From Mitsuaria sp. GD03876 (GTDB lineage Bacteria; Pseudomonadota; Gammaproteobacteria; Burkholderiales; Burkholderiaceae_C): a stretch of DNA of 64,000 nucleotides. Location of the stretch: positions 1 to 64,000 of the forward strand of contig NZ_JAOCCU010000006.1 of assembly GCF_029840635.1 (NCBI RefSeq), given 5' to 3'. This document shows positions 51,156 through 59,235 of this stretch, piece after piece (the first letter of the stretch is position 1; every line of letters starts with the position of its first letter). Both the position numbers and the translations under genes were made by a program. The notes beneath the pieces are model-generated. The model searched no databases. It was not told the DNA's origin and saw nothing but the letters and a program-made list of their open reading frames with translations.

Positions 51156-52382
51156 TCAGAAACGATGCGACACGCCGACCTGCAGCCAGTCGGCCTGGAA
51201 GCGCGCCAACCCCGGCGAGCCGCTGCCGCCCAGGCGCCAGGCGGCGCGCTGCTCGTAGTGCTCGAGGCTGAGGTCGGCGGTCCAGCGGGGGGCGAACTCG
51301 TAGGCGACCTTCAGTCCGGCGGTGACCGCGCCGAAGGCGGACAGACGCTGGTCGGGCGACAGGAACTGCGGCGAGGTCGACGTGTAGCCCGGAGGGAACG
51401 GCGCGCCGAGCGCGGGGTCGTAGACCGGGTCGTAATAGAAGCTCGCCGCGCGCTGCGTCGTGTAGCGCAGCATCGGCGTCAGCGTCCAACCGCCGGCCAG
51501 CGGCTGCACCCAGGCGGCCTCCACCGTGTTGGCCCGCACGCCGAAGCTGTCGGCGTAGTAGCGCCAGCTGCCGCGCAACGTCGCCTTCCAGTCGGTGAAG
51601 TGATGGTTCCAGCGCGCCATCAGCGTGTACTGCTCGCGCCGGTCCGGGCGGCGGTCCGGGAACTTGTACGGGTCCGAGTACATGCCGTGACCCCAGCTCG
51701 CGCCGAGGTTCAGCTGCACCAGGTCCACCGGCGTCCATGCCTGCGTGACGCCGGCGATCAGCTGCGTGGTGTTGCGGCCGCGGCTGAGCGTCGGATCGTC
51801 GGAGGAACCGATCCAGTCGTCGCTGAAGGCGGCGCCGATGTTCCAGGTCGTGTTGTTGTCCTCGCTGGCGCGGCGGTAGTCGGCGGAGACGGTGCGGGAG
51901 CGGTAGTCGTGCTCGGTCGAGTAGGCCGCGCCGAGCGACCAGGCGTCGCGGTCGTTGTAGCGGGTCACGCGGACGTCGCCGGCCTTGCGGGTCTCCTCCA
52001 GGCGCGAGGCGCCGGAGACCGCGCTGTGATACCGCGGAGAGGCGCCGGAGACGCTGTCCGTCACCAGCGATCCTTCGACCGACCAGCGGCCGGCCACCGG
52101 CACCATCAGGTAGACCGACGGGGCGGTGACCTTGATGCGGTCGAAGCCGGGCTGGCGGTCGCGGTAGGACAGCAGCTTGACGGCCATCTCGGCCTGTTCG
52201 GGCGGCGTCTCCGCCTGCGCTGGGAGCTGCAGTCCCGGCAGCAGCAGCGCGGCGGCCAGCACGCCGCCCCAGGCGGCCGGGGTTGCCGCGGGGGTTGCCG
52301 CCGAAGTTGCGGCGGGCGTTGCGGTCGATGTCGCGGCGGGCGTCGCGGCGGGGGCCGCATCGTCGAGGTCAGTTGCAGCCAC
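51156..52382 (-). CDS. DUF3570 outer-membrane beta-barrel protein
   Basis: Predicted 408 residues from GTG 52382, which lies 7 bases after GGGAGGGG; GTG 52388 is too close to it. An export signal (WGGVLAAALLLPGLQLPAQA) follows an unusual tandem repeat of PAAT units (residues about 10-40). The rest alternates polar and aromatic residues and ends GVSHRF, as in outer-membrane barrels. DUF3570 proteins regularly occur next to DUF4266 lipoproteins, ApbE and TlpA-like proteins; function unknown. The start overlaps the DUF4266 stop by 14 bases. Confidence 0.85.
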   Translation of the reverse strand: MAATDLDDAAPAATPAATSTATPAATSAATPAATPAAWGGVLAAALLLPGLQLPAQAETPPEQAEMAVKLLSYRDRQPGFDRIKVTAPSVYLMVPVAGRWSVEGSLVTDSVSGASPRYHSAVSGASRLEETRKAGDVRVTRYNDRDAWSLGAAYSTEHDYRSRTVSADYRRASEDNNTTWNIGAAFSDDWIGSSDDPTLSRGRNTTQLIAGVTQAWTPVDLVQLNLGASWGHGMYSDPYKFPDRRPDRREQYTLMARWNHHFTDWKATLRGSWRYYADSFGVRANTVEAAWVQPLAGGWTLTPMLRYTTQRAASFYYDPVYDPALGAPFPPGYTSTSPQFLSPDQRLSAFGAVTAGLKVAYEFAPRWTADLSLEHYEQRAAWRLGGSGSPGLARFQADWLQVGVSHRF

Positions 52383-52629
52383 AGCCACCCCCTCCCACGC
52401 CGTTGCCGCCGGAGGCGTTCTCCTTGCTCGTGTAGATGTGCTGCGCGAAGCGGTCGCCCAGGACGTCACCGCCCATCGTCATCTCGGGACGGGCAAGGGC
52501 GCCCTTCTCCCACGGCTGCGGCGGCCGCATCGCGCAACCGGTGGCGGCGAACGCGATCAGCACGGTCGTCGCGAATGGAATGGCCCGGTCAATCGCCAGG
52601 TGGCGACGCGGCGTCGGGGGCAAGGACAT
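52369..52629 (-). CDS. DUF4266 small lipoprotein
   Basis: Predicted 86 residues. A short signal with lipobox-like AATGC is followed by PPQPWEKGALARPEM, then YTSKENASGGNGVGGGGCGCN at the C-terminus, the full DUF4266 signature. It should be anchored in the membrane by its N-terminal cysteine; the Gly/Cys-rich end could bind metal or another protein. Function unknown. DUF4266 almost always pairs with DUF3570, as here. Situated in the middle of the MrtJ-DsbD operon, it may be part of the same envelope complex. Confidence 0.9.
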   Translation of the reverse strand: MSLPPTPRRHLAIDRAIPFATTVLIAFAATGCAMRPPQPWEKGALARPEMTMGGDVLGDRFAQHIYTSKENASGGNGVGGGGCGCN

Positions 52630-52670
52630 CGGAGTACTCCTGGAGCGGTGACGAAGAAGGAAACCCACGC

Positions 52671-55460
52671 TCATGGCGTCTTCAGCGCGGCGGCGATGCG
52701 AGCCTCGAGCGCGGACTCGTCCTCGGCACGGAAACCGGCGTGCTCCATCAGCACGCGACCGTCCGGACCGATCAGCACCGAACTCGGCATCGCCCGCACA
52801 CCCACCCGGCGGGCAGACTCCCCCTTCGGATCGAAGGCGAGCGCGACGGTGGCAGGCACCTCCTTCAGGAAGGCCTGCGCATCGGTCCGGCTCGCGTCCA
52901 GATTCACCGCGACGATGCGCAAACCCTGCGCGCCGTACTTCGCCTGCATCCGGTTCATCCAGGGGAACGACTGGCGGCACGGGCCGCACCAGGAGGCCCA
53001 GAAATCGACGTAGGTCAGCTTGGCCTTGCCGTCGTGCAACACCACCGGGGCGCCGTCGGGGCCAGGAACGGTCGACACGGCGAGCGGTTGGCCGACATCC
53101 GCCGCGTGGGCCGGGGAGGTGAACCACAGCAGGGTCGTGGCGGTGGCGAGCAGGACACCCACTGCGAGTCGCCAGGCGCGGGCTCTCCACGGGGCATGGG
53201 GCCTCCCTCCGGGAACCCCAAGCCCCATTCCGGCCCCAGCCGCACTCGCTGCCTGCACGTTGGACGACACGCTCGCTGCCCGCCCGTTGGACGACACGCT
53301 CGCTGCCTGCACGTTGGATGACACGCTCGCTGCCGGCTCGTTGAACGAGAAGCTCGTTGCCCGCGCGTCGCATGACACGCTTGCTGCTTGCCCGTTGAAC
53401 GAAGCGTTCGAGCGGGCGCGGCGCAGCCACAGGACCAGCCCCGAGAGCGCGGCCATCACCAGCAGCAACGGATCCGCCGCGCCAGTGCCCGAGCCGATCG
53501 TGCAGCCGCCGCCACCGCTGTTGGACATGCCGTTGTTGCCCGCCGAGCCATTCAGCGTCACCGTCGCCGTCGCGGGCGTCATGTCGCCCTGCAGCGTCAA
53601 CACGCCGGTCTCGGTGCCCGCGGGGGCCGAGGCCGCCGCGCCGGCACCCAGCCAGCGCAGCGTGATCTGGCAGCTCGCGCCCGGTTGGACGGCGAACGGT
53701 GCCGCGCCGCAGGCATTGGCGCCGCCGGTGTCGATCGAGAAGCGCGCGCTGTTCAGCGCCAGCGCGCTGATGTGCAGCACGCCCTGGCCGCTGTTGGTCA
53801 GCGTCAGCGGGCGGCCGGCCGTGTCGGTCGGGCTGAAGTCGAGCGTGGCCGCGGACAGCTGCAGCGCCGGCTGCGGCGCCGCGCGGCCGACACCAGTCAG
53901 CGTCAGCGGCGCCGGCAGCGACGCGTTGTTGGCGACGACCGCGGCCGTGGCGGCCCGCGTGCCGACCGCGCGCGGGCTGAAGCCGATCGCCAGGTCGCAG
54001 CTGGCGCCGACGGCCAGCGACGCGCCGGCAGCGCAGGTGGAGCTGGTGTCGACGCGGTAATCGGCCGCGGCATCGCCCGCCAGCGCGAAGCTGCCGAGCG
54101 TCGCGCTCACGTCGCCGGTGTTGCTCAGCGTGAAGTGCTTGAGGCCGCCGTCGTCGCCGACGGTGACGGTGCCGAAGTCGGCCGTCGCGGCGGCGCTCCA
54201 GACCAGGATCGGCGTGTTGGCCAGGACGCCGGTGCCGCTCAGGGCGACGGCCTGCGGCGATCCGGCCGCGTTGCTGGCCAGGCTCAGCGAGCCGGTCGCG
54301 GCGCCGGCCCCCGTCGGCACGAAGCTGACGTTGACGGTGCAGCTGCCGCCTGCGGGAACGCCGCCGCCGCAGTTGTCGGTGCTGGTGAAGGCGCCGCTCG
54401 CGGCGATGGCGCTGAAGGTGAGGGCGGCGTTGCCGGAGTTGGTGATCGTCACCGTCTGCGCGGCGCTGGTGCGGCCGACGGTCAGCGCGCCGAAGGCGAG
54501 GCTCGTCGTCGACAGCGTGGAGATCGGTGCCGGCGCGGTCTGGCCGGAGCCGCTCATTGCGATGTTGACGTTGGCGGTGGCGTTGTTGGCCGTGGGCGCG
54601 GTGGCGGCGACGGCCAGCGTGGCGGCGCGCCCGCCGGCCGCTGCCGGGGTGAAGGTCGCGGTGACGGTGCAGGTGGCGCCGACGGCCAGCGGCGTGCCGA
54701 CGGCGCAACTGCCACCGCGGCTGAAGTCGCCGGCATTGGCGCCGGTGACGCCGAGGCTGCCGAAGTCCAGCGGGGCCGTGCCGGTGTTGGTGAGGGTGAC
54801 GGTGCGCGCGGCGGAGGCGCTGCCGATGGGCTGGGCGCCGAAGTCGATCGTCGAGGCGTCGGCCGACAGGCCCGCGGTGAGGGTGACGTTGGCGGTGCCG
54901 CTGAGCGCGATCGGGATCGGCGTGGAGATGCCGTTGTGGTTGATCGTCAGCGCGCCGTTACGGGTGCCGGAGGCGGTCGGGCGGAAGACGACACCGACGG
55001 TGCAGCTGGTGCCCGCGGGCACGCTGGCGCCGCAGCTGCCGCCCTGGACGGCGAAGTCGCCGCTGGCGGCGGCGGTGAGACTGGCCAGGGCCGCGAGGCG
55101 GCTGGCGCTGATGGTGATCGTCGAGACGGCGCTGGTCTGGCCGACCGGGGTCTGCGCGAAGCTGATCGAGGCCGGCGAGTTGCCGAGGTAGGCGGCGATG
55201 TCGGCGAGGTCCGAGGCGTTGAACACGCCGCCGACGGAGCTCATCTGCGGGATGGTGTTGATCGCGTTCTGGATCATCGCGGGGTTGTTGCGGCCGCGGT
55301 CGACGACGGTGGTGGAGGCCACCGTGTGGCAGGCGGCGCAGACCTGCGAGAACTTGGACTGGCCGGCGATCGGGTCGGCCGCGAAGGCAGGCCCGGCCAG
55401 GACCGCGGCGGCGAGCGCGGCGATCGCGCCGGGGACGGCGGAGCGGGGAAGGAGGGTCAT
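52671..55460 (-). CDS. fusion: cytochrome c, choice-of-anchor D repeats, JDVT-CTERM, TlpA-like thioredoxin
   Basis: Predicted 929 residues in one uninterrupted frame. Order: signal peptide (1-28); class I cytochrome c with CAACH (41-45); about five immunoglobulin-like choice-of-anchor-D/ASPM-SPD2-HYDIN repeats (100-635); a JDVT-CTERM sorting signal (GGGGCTIGSG, hydrophobic helix, RRAR, about 645-680); a linker of six 9-residue repeats (about 683-737); a second membrane segment (about 755-780); and a TlpA/ResA-type thioredoxin domain with WASWCGPC near 823. JDVT-CTERM is normally the last 30 residues of a protein. Its peptidase MrtJ is encoded immediately upstream, so cleavage within this protein would separate the halves. 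An alternative start at 53228 would give a free TlpA. Confidence 0.8.
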   Translation of the reverse strand: MTLLPRSAVPGAIAALAAAVLAGPAFAADPIAGQSKFSQVCAACHTVASTTVVDRGRNNPAMIQNAINTIPQMSSVGGVFNASDLADIAAYLGNSPASISFAQTPVGQTSAVSTITISASRLAALASLTAAASGDFAVQGGSCGASVPAGTSCTVGVVFRPTASGTRNGALTINHNGISTPIPIALSGTANVTLTAGLSADASTIDFGAQPIGSASAARTVTLTNTGTAPLDFGSLGVTGANAGDFSRGGSCAVGTPLAVGATCTVTATFTPAAAGGRAATLAVAATAPTANNATANVNIAMSGSGQTAPAPISTLSTTSLAFGALTVGRTSAAQTVTITNSGNAALTFSAIAASGAFTSTDNCGGGVPAGGSCTVNVSFVPTGAGAATGSLSLASNAAGSPQAVALSGTGVLANTPILVWSAAATADFGTVTVGDDGGLKHFTLSNTGDVSATLGSFALAGDAAADYRVDTSSTCAAGASLAVGASCDLAIGFSPRAVGTRAATAAVVANNASLPAPLTLTGVGRAAPQPALQLSAATLDFSPTDTAGRPLTLTNSGQGVLHISALALNSARFSIDTGGANACGAAPFAVQPGASCQITLRWLGAGAAASAPAGTETGVLTLQGDMTPATATVTLNGSAGNNGMSNSGGGGCTIGSGTGAADPLLLVMAALSGLVLWLRRARSNASFNGQAASVSCDARATSFSFNEPAASVSSNVQAASVSSNGRAASVSSNVQAASAAGAGMGLGVPGGRPHAPWRARAWRLAVGVLLATATTLLWFTSPAHAADVGQPLAVSTVPGPDGAPVVLHDGKAKLTYVDFWASWCGPCRQSFPWMNRMQAKYGAQGLRIVAVNLDASRTDAQAFLKEVPATVALAFDPKGESARRVGVRAMPSSVLIGPDGRVLMEHAGFRAEDESALEARIAAALKTP
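53251..53412 (-). repeat. 27-bp coding tandem repeat (six units)
   Basis: Six contiguous 27-bp units (53251, 53278, 53305, 53332, 53359, 53386) encode 9-residue repeats of the type ASVSSNVQA. Three units are almost identical; three are diverged. The array forms the linker between the JDVT-CTERM signal and the TlpA domain, and because 27 is a multiple of three, expansion or contraction keeps the frame. Confidence 0.85.
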
Positions 55461-55473
55461 GGCGCGTGCCTCG

Positions 55474-55881
55474 TCAAGGGGAAGAGAGAAGCGGAAGGAG
55501 CGCGGGCGCGGCGAACCACAGCCAGCAGGCGTTGAAGGCGGCATGCCAGGCGATGCAGCGCGGCAGCGAGCGATGCCGCCGGTAGCCGCGGCCGATCCAC
55601 CAGGCCGGCACGGCGGTGGCCAGCGCGAGCAGCAGCAGGACGGGCAACGGCGTTGAACCGGTGATGCCGGTGAGGGCAGCGGCGGCGATCACGAACGCAT
55701 GCGCGAGGCCGAAGGCCACGGCGGTCCACGCGACGGCATGGCGTCGCAGCGCGCCGATGCGCGAGGCGTGCAGCCAGTCCTGCAGGCCGAGGCGGAAGAG
55801 GATCTCTTCCGCGCAGGGCGCGAGCAGGAGTTGCCGGAGCAAGACGTCCCAGGGCACCGGGACGAGGACGAAAGGCGGCAT
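55474..55881 (-). CDS. mrtJ: MrtJ, JDVT-CTERM-specific intramembrane protease
   Basis: Predicted 135-residue CPBP/CAAX-type glutamic protease with several membrane segments. The catalytic Glu pair is at residues 25-26 (CAEEILFRLGLQ), with His61 (GLAHAF) and the second His/Asn block HAAFNACW (H113, N117). The family member dedicated to JDVT-CTERM proteins is called MrtJ and is encoded beside its substrate; here the substrate gene starts 13 bp downstream. It is the first gene of the six-gene leftward operon. An upstream start would lengthen it, but MPPFVLVPVPWDVLL is a reasonable N-terminus. Confidence 0.85.
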   Translation of the reverse strand: MPPFVLVPVPWDVLLRQLLLAPCAEEILFRLGLQDWLHASRIGALRRHAVAWTAVAFGLAHAFVIAAAALTGITGSTPLPVLLLLALATAVPAWWIGRGYRRHRSLPRCIAWHAAFNACWLWFAAPALLPLLSSP

Positions 55882-56116
55882 GAGCGCGATCGGAAATCAG
55901 GCAGGAGTTCTGCGTGGGTTCCGGCGCGCGATGAAAAGGTTGTGGTCCCGTCGCAATCTGTTGCGAAGTGACGGGGTGACGATTCGGTGACTGCGGCGCA
56001 GTTGTGGCGCAGTTGTGGCGCGGTGATGGCGCAGTGGTGACGTGGTGATGGCGTGCAGGCGCGTCGCTGCGGTGATATCTCGGTGAGGATGCGGTGATGC
56101 CGTCCCGCGTCAGGCG
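55882..56116. other. non-coding gap with degenerate short repeats
   Basis: No gene is seen. Bases 55980-56100 carry many loose copies of GGCGCAGTTGT/GGTGATGGCG-like 11-12 mers. The promoter of the leftward MrtJ operon should lie at the left end of this gap. Confidence 0.4.
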
Positions 56117-57367
56117 TCAGCTGAGCGCGAGCAACGCTTGGTGGTGCAGCGCACAGAGGCCGCGGAACTCATGGCTGATGCGGTCGTCGTCGGCCGCGAG
56201 GCGCCAGAAGACGCGCGCGGCTGCGATGACTGCGCGCGAGGAAGGGGCATCGCCGCCGACCGGGAGCGACGGGCGGCGAATGGCCACTGGCAAGCGGCCG
56301 TCGCGCCGAGGCGCCAAGGACATCGGCAGCATGTCGTAGACCGGCGCGAGGTCGAACGAGACCGTGCCGTCGTCGCGGGTCCGCGGCCGAAACGACAGGT
56401 TGCCGTCATGCATGTCGTTGTTGGCGATGAGCTGGCCGAAGCGCCAGGTCCGCTCGACGAGGGTCAGGTCATGCGCGTCGATCCATCCATCGCAGTGCAG
56501 CGATCGCAGGGCGTCGTGCCAGGGCTGCCCGACGATGCCGACGAAGGTCGCGTTGAGCGCGAACCACGACACCAGCGGAGACCGCCCGAGCCCGCCGTGC
56601 CGATCGAAGCGATCGACCTCCAGGAAGGTCCGGCCGGCATGCGCGTGGACCCGCGAGGTCGCCGCCGGGACGCCGAGTTCCGACGCCAGCACGCGTCCCG
56701 CGAGGTGCTCGCAGACCAGCAGGTCGGCCCAGCGCCGTGTCGCGGGCGAGTCGTCGTCGCCGGTGAACTTGACGAGCACGTGTTGCTGGCTGCCGTCGGG
56801 CAGCAGACGCAGCGTGGTGAACTTCGGGAACTCGCCGCCGGCCGAGGAACCGGGAATCCCTTCGGTCAGGATCAGCCGGGCCAGGGCCGGGAAGGCATGC
56901 GGCACGTCGTCGTCGGCGACGCCGCGGGAGGTCCGGCCGGCGGCGACCTGGCGCAGGTGCTCCCGCCATTGCTCGCAGGCGTGTTCGCCGACGATCAGGT
57001 CCCCGGGCGCCTCGGCACCGACCAGCGACATCGCATGCAGGGCATCGTCGTCGGACCAGTCGTTGGGGTTCTCGGAGACCTGCAGCAGCGGCGCGTAGTA
57101 CCTCGCCAGATGCCGCCCGAGGAATCCTTGCGGCCGCATGTCCTGCAGCGGATAGGGCATTCCGTCGAAGCGGCCGCCACGCATGTCCGCGTCGAGCGGC
57201 CATCCGAACGGCGCCAGGAACTCCATCGAGACGCCTTGTGGATGCAGCAGATGCATCCGGGCGATCAGCGAGGGCTGGCCGTGCAGGTCGACGCGGTACA
57301 GCGGCAGCGTGTCGCGGGAGCCGCGCAATGCGCGCGTGGCAAGGTCCTTCAGTGAGTTGGGCTTCAT
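56117..57367 (-). CDS. HipA-like kinase toxin, YjjJ type without N-terminal wHTH
   Basis: Predicted 416-residue HipA-fold Ser/Thr kinase. Visible motifs: PLYRVDLHG and MRPQGFLGRHLARYY, glycine loop GSSAGGEFPKF, FALNATFVGIVG, catalytic NNDMHDGNLSF and the metal-binding APVYDMLPM. The C-terminal half is HipA-like; E. coli YjjJ (about 440 residues) adds an N-terminal winged helix that is missing here, since the start at 57367 opens at MKPNSLKDLATRALRG. It is last in a tight operon with an XRE-ImmA protein and a PIN-domain protein (11 bp after PIN), so its antitoxin or regulator may be supplied in trans by those genes. Confidence 0.8.
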   Translation of the reverse strand: MKPNSLKDLATRALRGSRDTLPLYRVDLHGQPSLIARMHLLHPQGVSMEFLAPFGWPLDADMRGGRFDGMPYPLQDMRPQGFLGRHLARYYAPLLQVSENPNDWSDDDALHAMSLVGAEAPGDLIVGEHACEQWREHLRQVAAGRTSRGVADDDVPHAFPALARLILTEGIPGSSAGGEFPKFTTLRLLPDGSQQHVLVKFTGDDDSPATRRWADLLVCEHLAGRVLASELGVPAATSRVHAHAGRTFLEVDRFDRHGGLGRSPLVSWFALNATFVGIVGQPWHDALRSLHCDGWIDAHDLTLVERTWRFGQLIANNDMHDGNLSFRPRTRDDGTVSFDLAPVYDMLPMSLAPRRDGRLPVAIRRPSLPVGGDAPSSRAVIAAARVFWRLAADDDRISHEFRGLCALHHQALLALS

Positions 57368-57378
57368 CGTCGCCGCCC

Positions 57379-57903
57379 TCACGAAGGAATCAAGTCCGCG
57401 AACGAATCGAAGTTCATCTTGTAGCGCTTCAGTTCCAGCTGCGCCTTGAACTCGTCCGCCTCTTCGACGGTGATGACACCGTGCTCGATGCAACGCCCAA
57501 GCACGGTTTCCGTCCGAAGCAATCGATGCGCTCCCAACAGTTGCTTCGCGAAGCGCTCGGCATGACGGCGCTCATCCGTGGCGACTGAATGACCGCCGGC
57601 AGCGGCGATGGCGATGCAAGCAGCTTCACCGCTCTCGATCTTTTCCGAGAGAACGTCGAACAGTTCGGAAGCCGCCGTCTCGCTCGTGTTGCAGCGATCC
57701 AGATGGCGACATTCGAAGGACTTGGCCAACGCCGTGGCCTGGTCGGCATGGGTGACTTCATCGACGACCTGGTCGGGGATCGAGAAGCGATGGCGAGGGA
57801 GGCGATTCAGAAGCTCCAGTTGCTTGAGATGAATGAAATTGATCAGGACATTGGCGTCGGTGATGACCACTTGCTGGTCGGTCAGATTCGTCGTCGGGGT
57901 CAT
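57379..57903 (-). CDS. PIN-domain protein, likely RNase
   Basis: Predicted 174-residue soluble protein. PIN-like acidic residues are in VVITDANVLINFI (D16), SEKIESGEAACIAIA (Glu) and SVATDERRHAERF (Asp), in the right order and spacing. PIN toxins are metal-dependent RNases. It lies between the XRE-ImmA gene (6 bp upstream) and the HipA-like gene (11 bp downstream), so all three are probably one transcript. XRE-ImmA/PIN pairs have been predicted as toxin-antitoxin systems, in which the ImmA-like protein neutralises or regulates the PIN protein. Confidence 0.75.
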   Translation of the reverse strand: MTPTTNLTDQQVVITDANVLINFIHLKQLELLNRLPRHRFSIPDQVVDEVTHADQATALAKSFECRHLDRCNTSETAASELFDVLSEKIESGEAACIAIAAAGGHSVATDERRHAERFAKQLLGAHRLLRTETVLGRCIEHGVITVEEADEFKAQLELKRYKMNFDSFADLIPS

Positions 57904-57909
57904 CGTCGG

Positions 57910-59100
57910 TCACTCCAGGGCGAGGGCATGGACAACCGCCGCGACCGTCTCCCGCGGAATGCCGAACTTCCGGCCGATCTCGAACAGCTTGCGAATCGAG
58001 ATCTCATCGCGTCGCAAGGCTTCACAGCCCAGGCCGAGCAGGCGCCCCAGGCTGGCGCTGCGACTGTCAGGTTCCGGTGGATTGAAGAGCCCCAACAACG
58101 TCGAGTACTTCGCCCCTTCCCCATTCCTTTCCTGCTCGACAAGGGACGCATGGTCGTCGTCGCGGACGAGTTTCAGATGCCGCACCCGGCGAAGCGCCGA
58201 TCGGCGACTGATCCGGAAGGACTGAGCGACGGCCGCGATGTCGAGCATTTGGACCCGCGGCCACCGGCCGCCCGCGTCGCCTGCCGCCGCTTCCGCGACC
58301 TTGCGCTCTCGATGGCGGAAGAGGATCCCGACAACGTCTTCCCGCGGCATGAGGAACTCCGCGGCAAAGGCGTCAGCGCGAAGTTCAATCAGGTCTTCCC
58401 GTTGATCGATCCTGCTGAGCGACCCGAGACGATGACGATCCATCAGCACATGGGCGTACTCGTGCGCGAGGGCGAATCGCTGGCGCGCCGTGTTCAACGC
58501 CTCATTGAACAGGACGAACGCGCCGATCCTCGATTCGTGGAGCATCAGGCCCGAGACGCCCTCGGGCAGCGGGACCGCCACGCTGCCGACGCCCTGCGTC
58601 TCGAGCAGATGTTGCATGCGATCGAAACAGAGTTCGTCCAGCGTGAGGCGCTGGCGCTCCTGCGCCGCGATGCGTTCGCCTTGTTCGGTGGCGTCGTCGC
58701 AGCTCGTCGGGTCAGGAAGATCGATCGCAGGTGGAAGCACCCTGTCGCGGTCAATGCCCAGCATGGCTTCGAGCGACGAGAACTGCAGCGCGAAGGCGAT
58801 GCCCCGTTGCAGGGCGATCGACAGTTGTCGACGGTCCGCGACCTGCGGGTTGGCGCGAAAGAGCGCGGAGAGCGCGCCACTGTCGACGAAGTCCACTGCG
58901 TGGAACTCCAGCGCCTGTCGACCGGTGGCATGCGCGATGCGCGAGAGCGTGCTCGACGGCATCGACCGCTCCCCTCGCTCGATCGCTTCAATGTCCTGCG
59001 TCGACAGATCGACGAATTCCCCGAGTTCCCGCGGGGTCAGGTGGAATCGTTCCCGGGCGATGCGAATCCGCTCGCCGAGCTGCTGCTGCGTCACCGTCAT
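57910..59100 (-). CDS. XRE-family regulator fused to ImmA/IrrE metallopeptidase
   Basis: Predicted 396 residues. An N-terminal XRE helix-turn-helix (IRIARERFHLTPRELGEFVD, IEAIERGERSMPSSTLSRIA) precedes a zinc peptidase domain with HEYAH (213-217) and third ligand Glu248 (DAFAAEFLMP). The C-terminal about 100 residues (IAAVAQSFRISRRSALRRVR) may form another helix-turn-helix. The start at 59100 has GGGAG 5 bases before it; the ATG at 59112 does not. ImmA/IrrE proteins cleave a repressor or partner upon a signal. It begins the operon with PIN and HipA-like genes and is the natural regulator or antitoxin. Confidence 0.85.
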   Translation of the reverse strand: MTVTQQQLGERIRIARERFHLTPRELGEFVDLSTQDIEAIERGERSMPSSTLSRIAHATGRQALEFHAVDFVDSGALSALFRANPQVADRRQLSIALQRGIAFALQFSSLEAMLGIDRDRVLPPAIDLPDPTSCDDATEQGERIAAQERQRLTLDELCFDRMQHLLETQGVGSVAVPLPEGVSGLMLHESRIGAFVLFNEALNTARQRFALAHEYAHVLMDRHRLGSLSRIDQREDLIELRADAFAAEFLMPREDVVGILFRHRERKVAEAAAGDAGGRWPRVQMLDIAAVAQSFRISRRSALRRVRHLKLVRDDDHASLVEQERNGEGAKYSTLLGLFNPPEPDSRSASLGRLLGLGCEALRRDEISIRKLFEIGRKFGIPRETVAAVVHALALE

Positions 59101-59235
59101 CACGGCTCCCATCGAGGTGGAAAGCCGCAGATCCTGAACCTCGGTTCGTCCGCGCGCGATGGCTCAGGCTGGGAGTCGTGCGTGCAAGTGCCACTCGTTT
59201 GAGGCGAACCCGCCCCGCGATGAGGAGTGCCGTCG

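Noticed and set aside
53251-53412. CRISPR-like repeat
   Set aside because: The 27-bp units are contiguous and coding within a long protein; no spacers.
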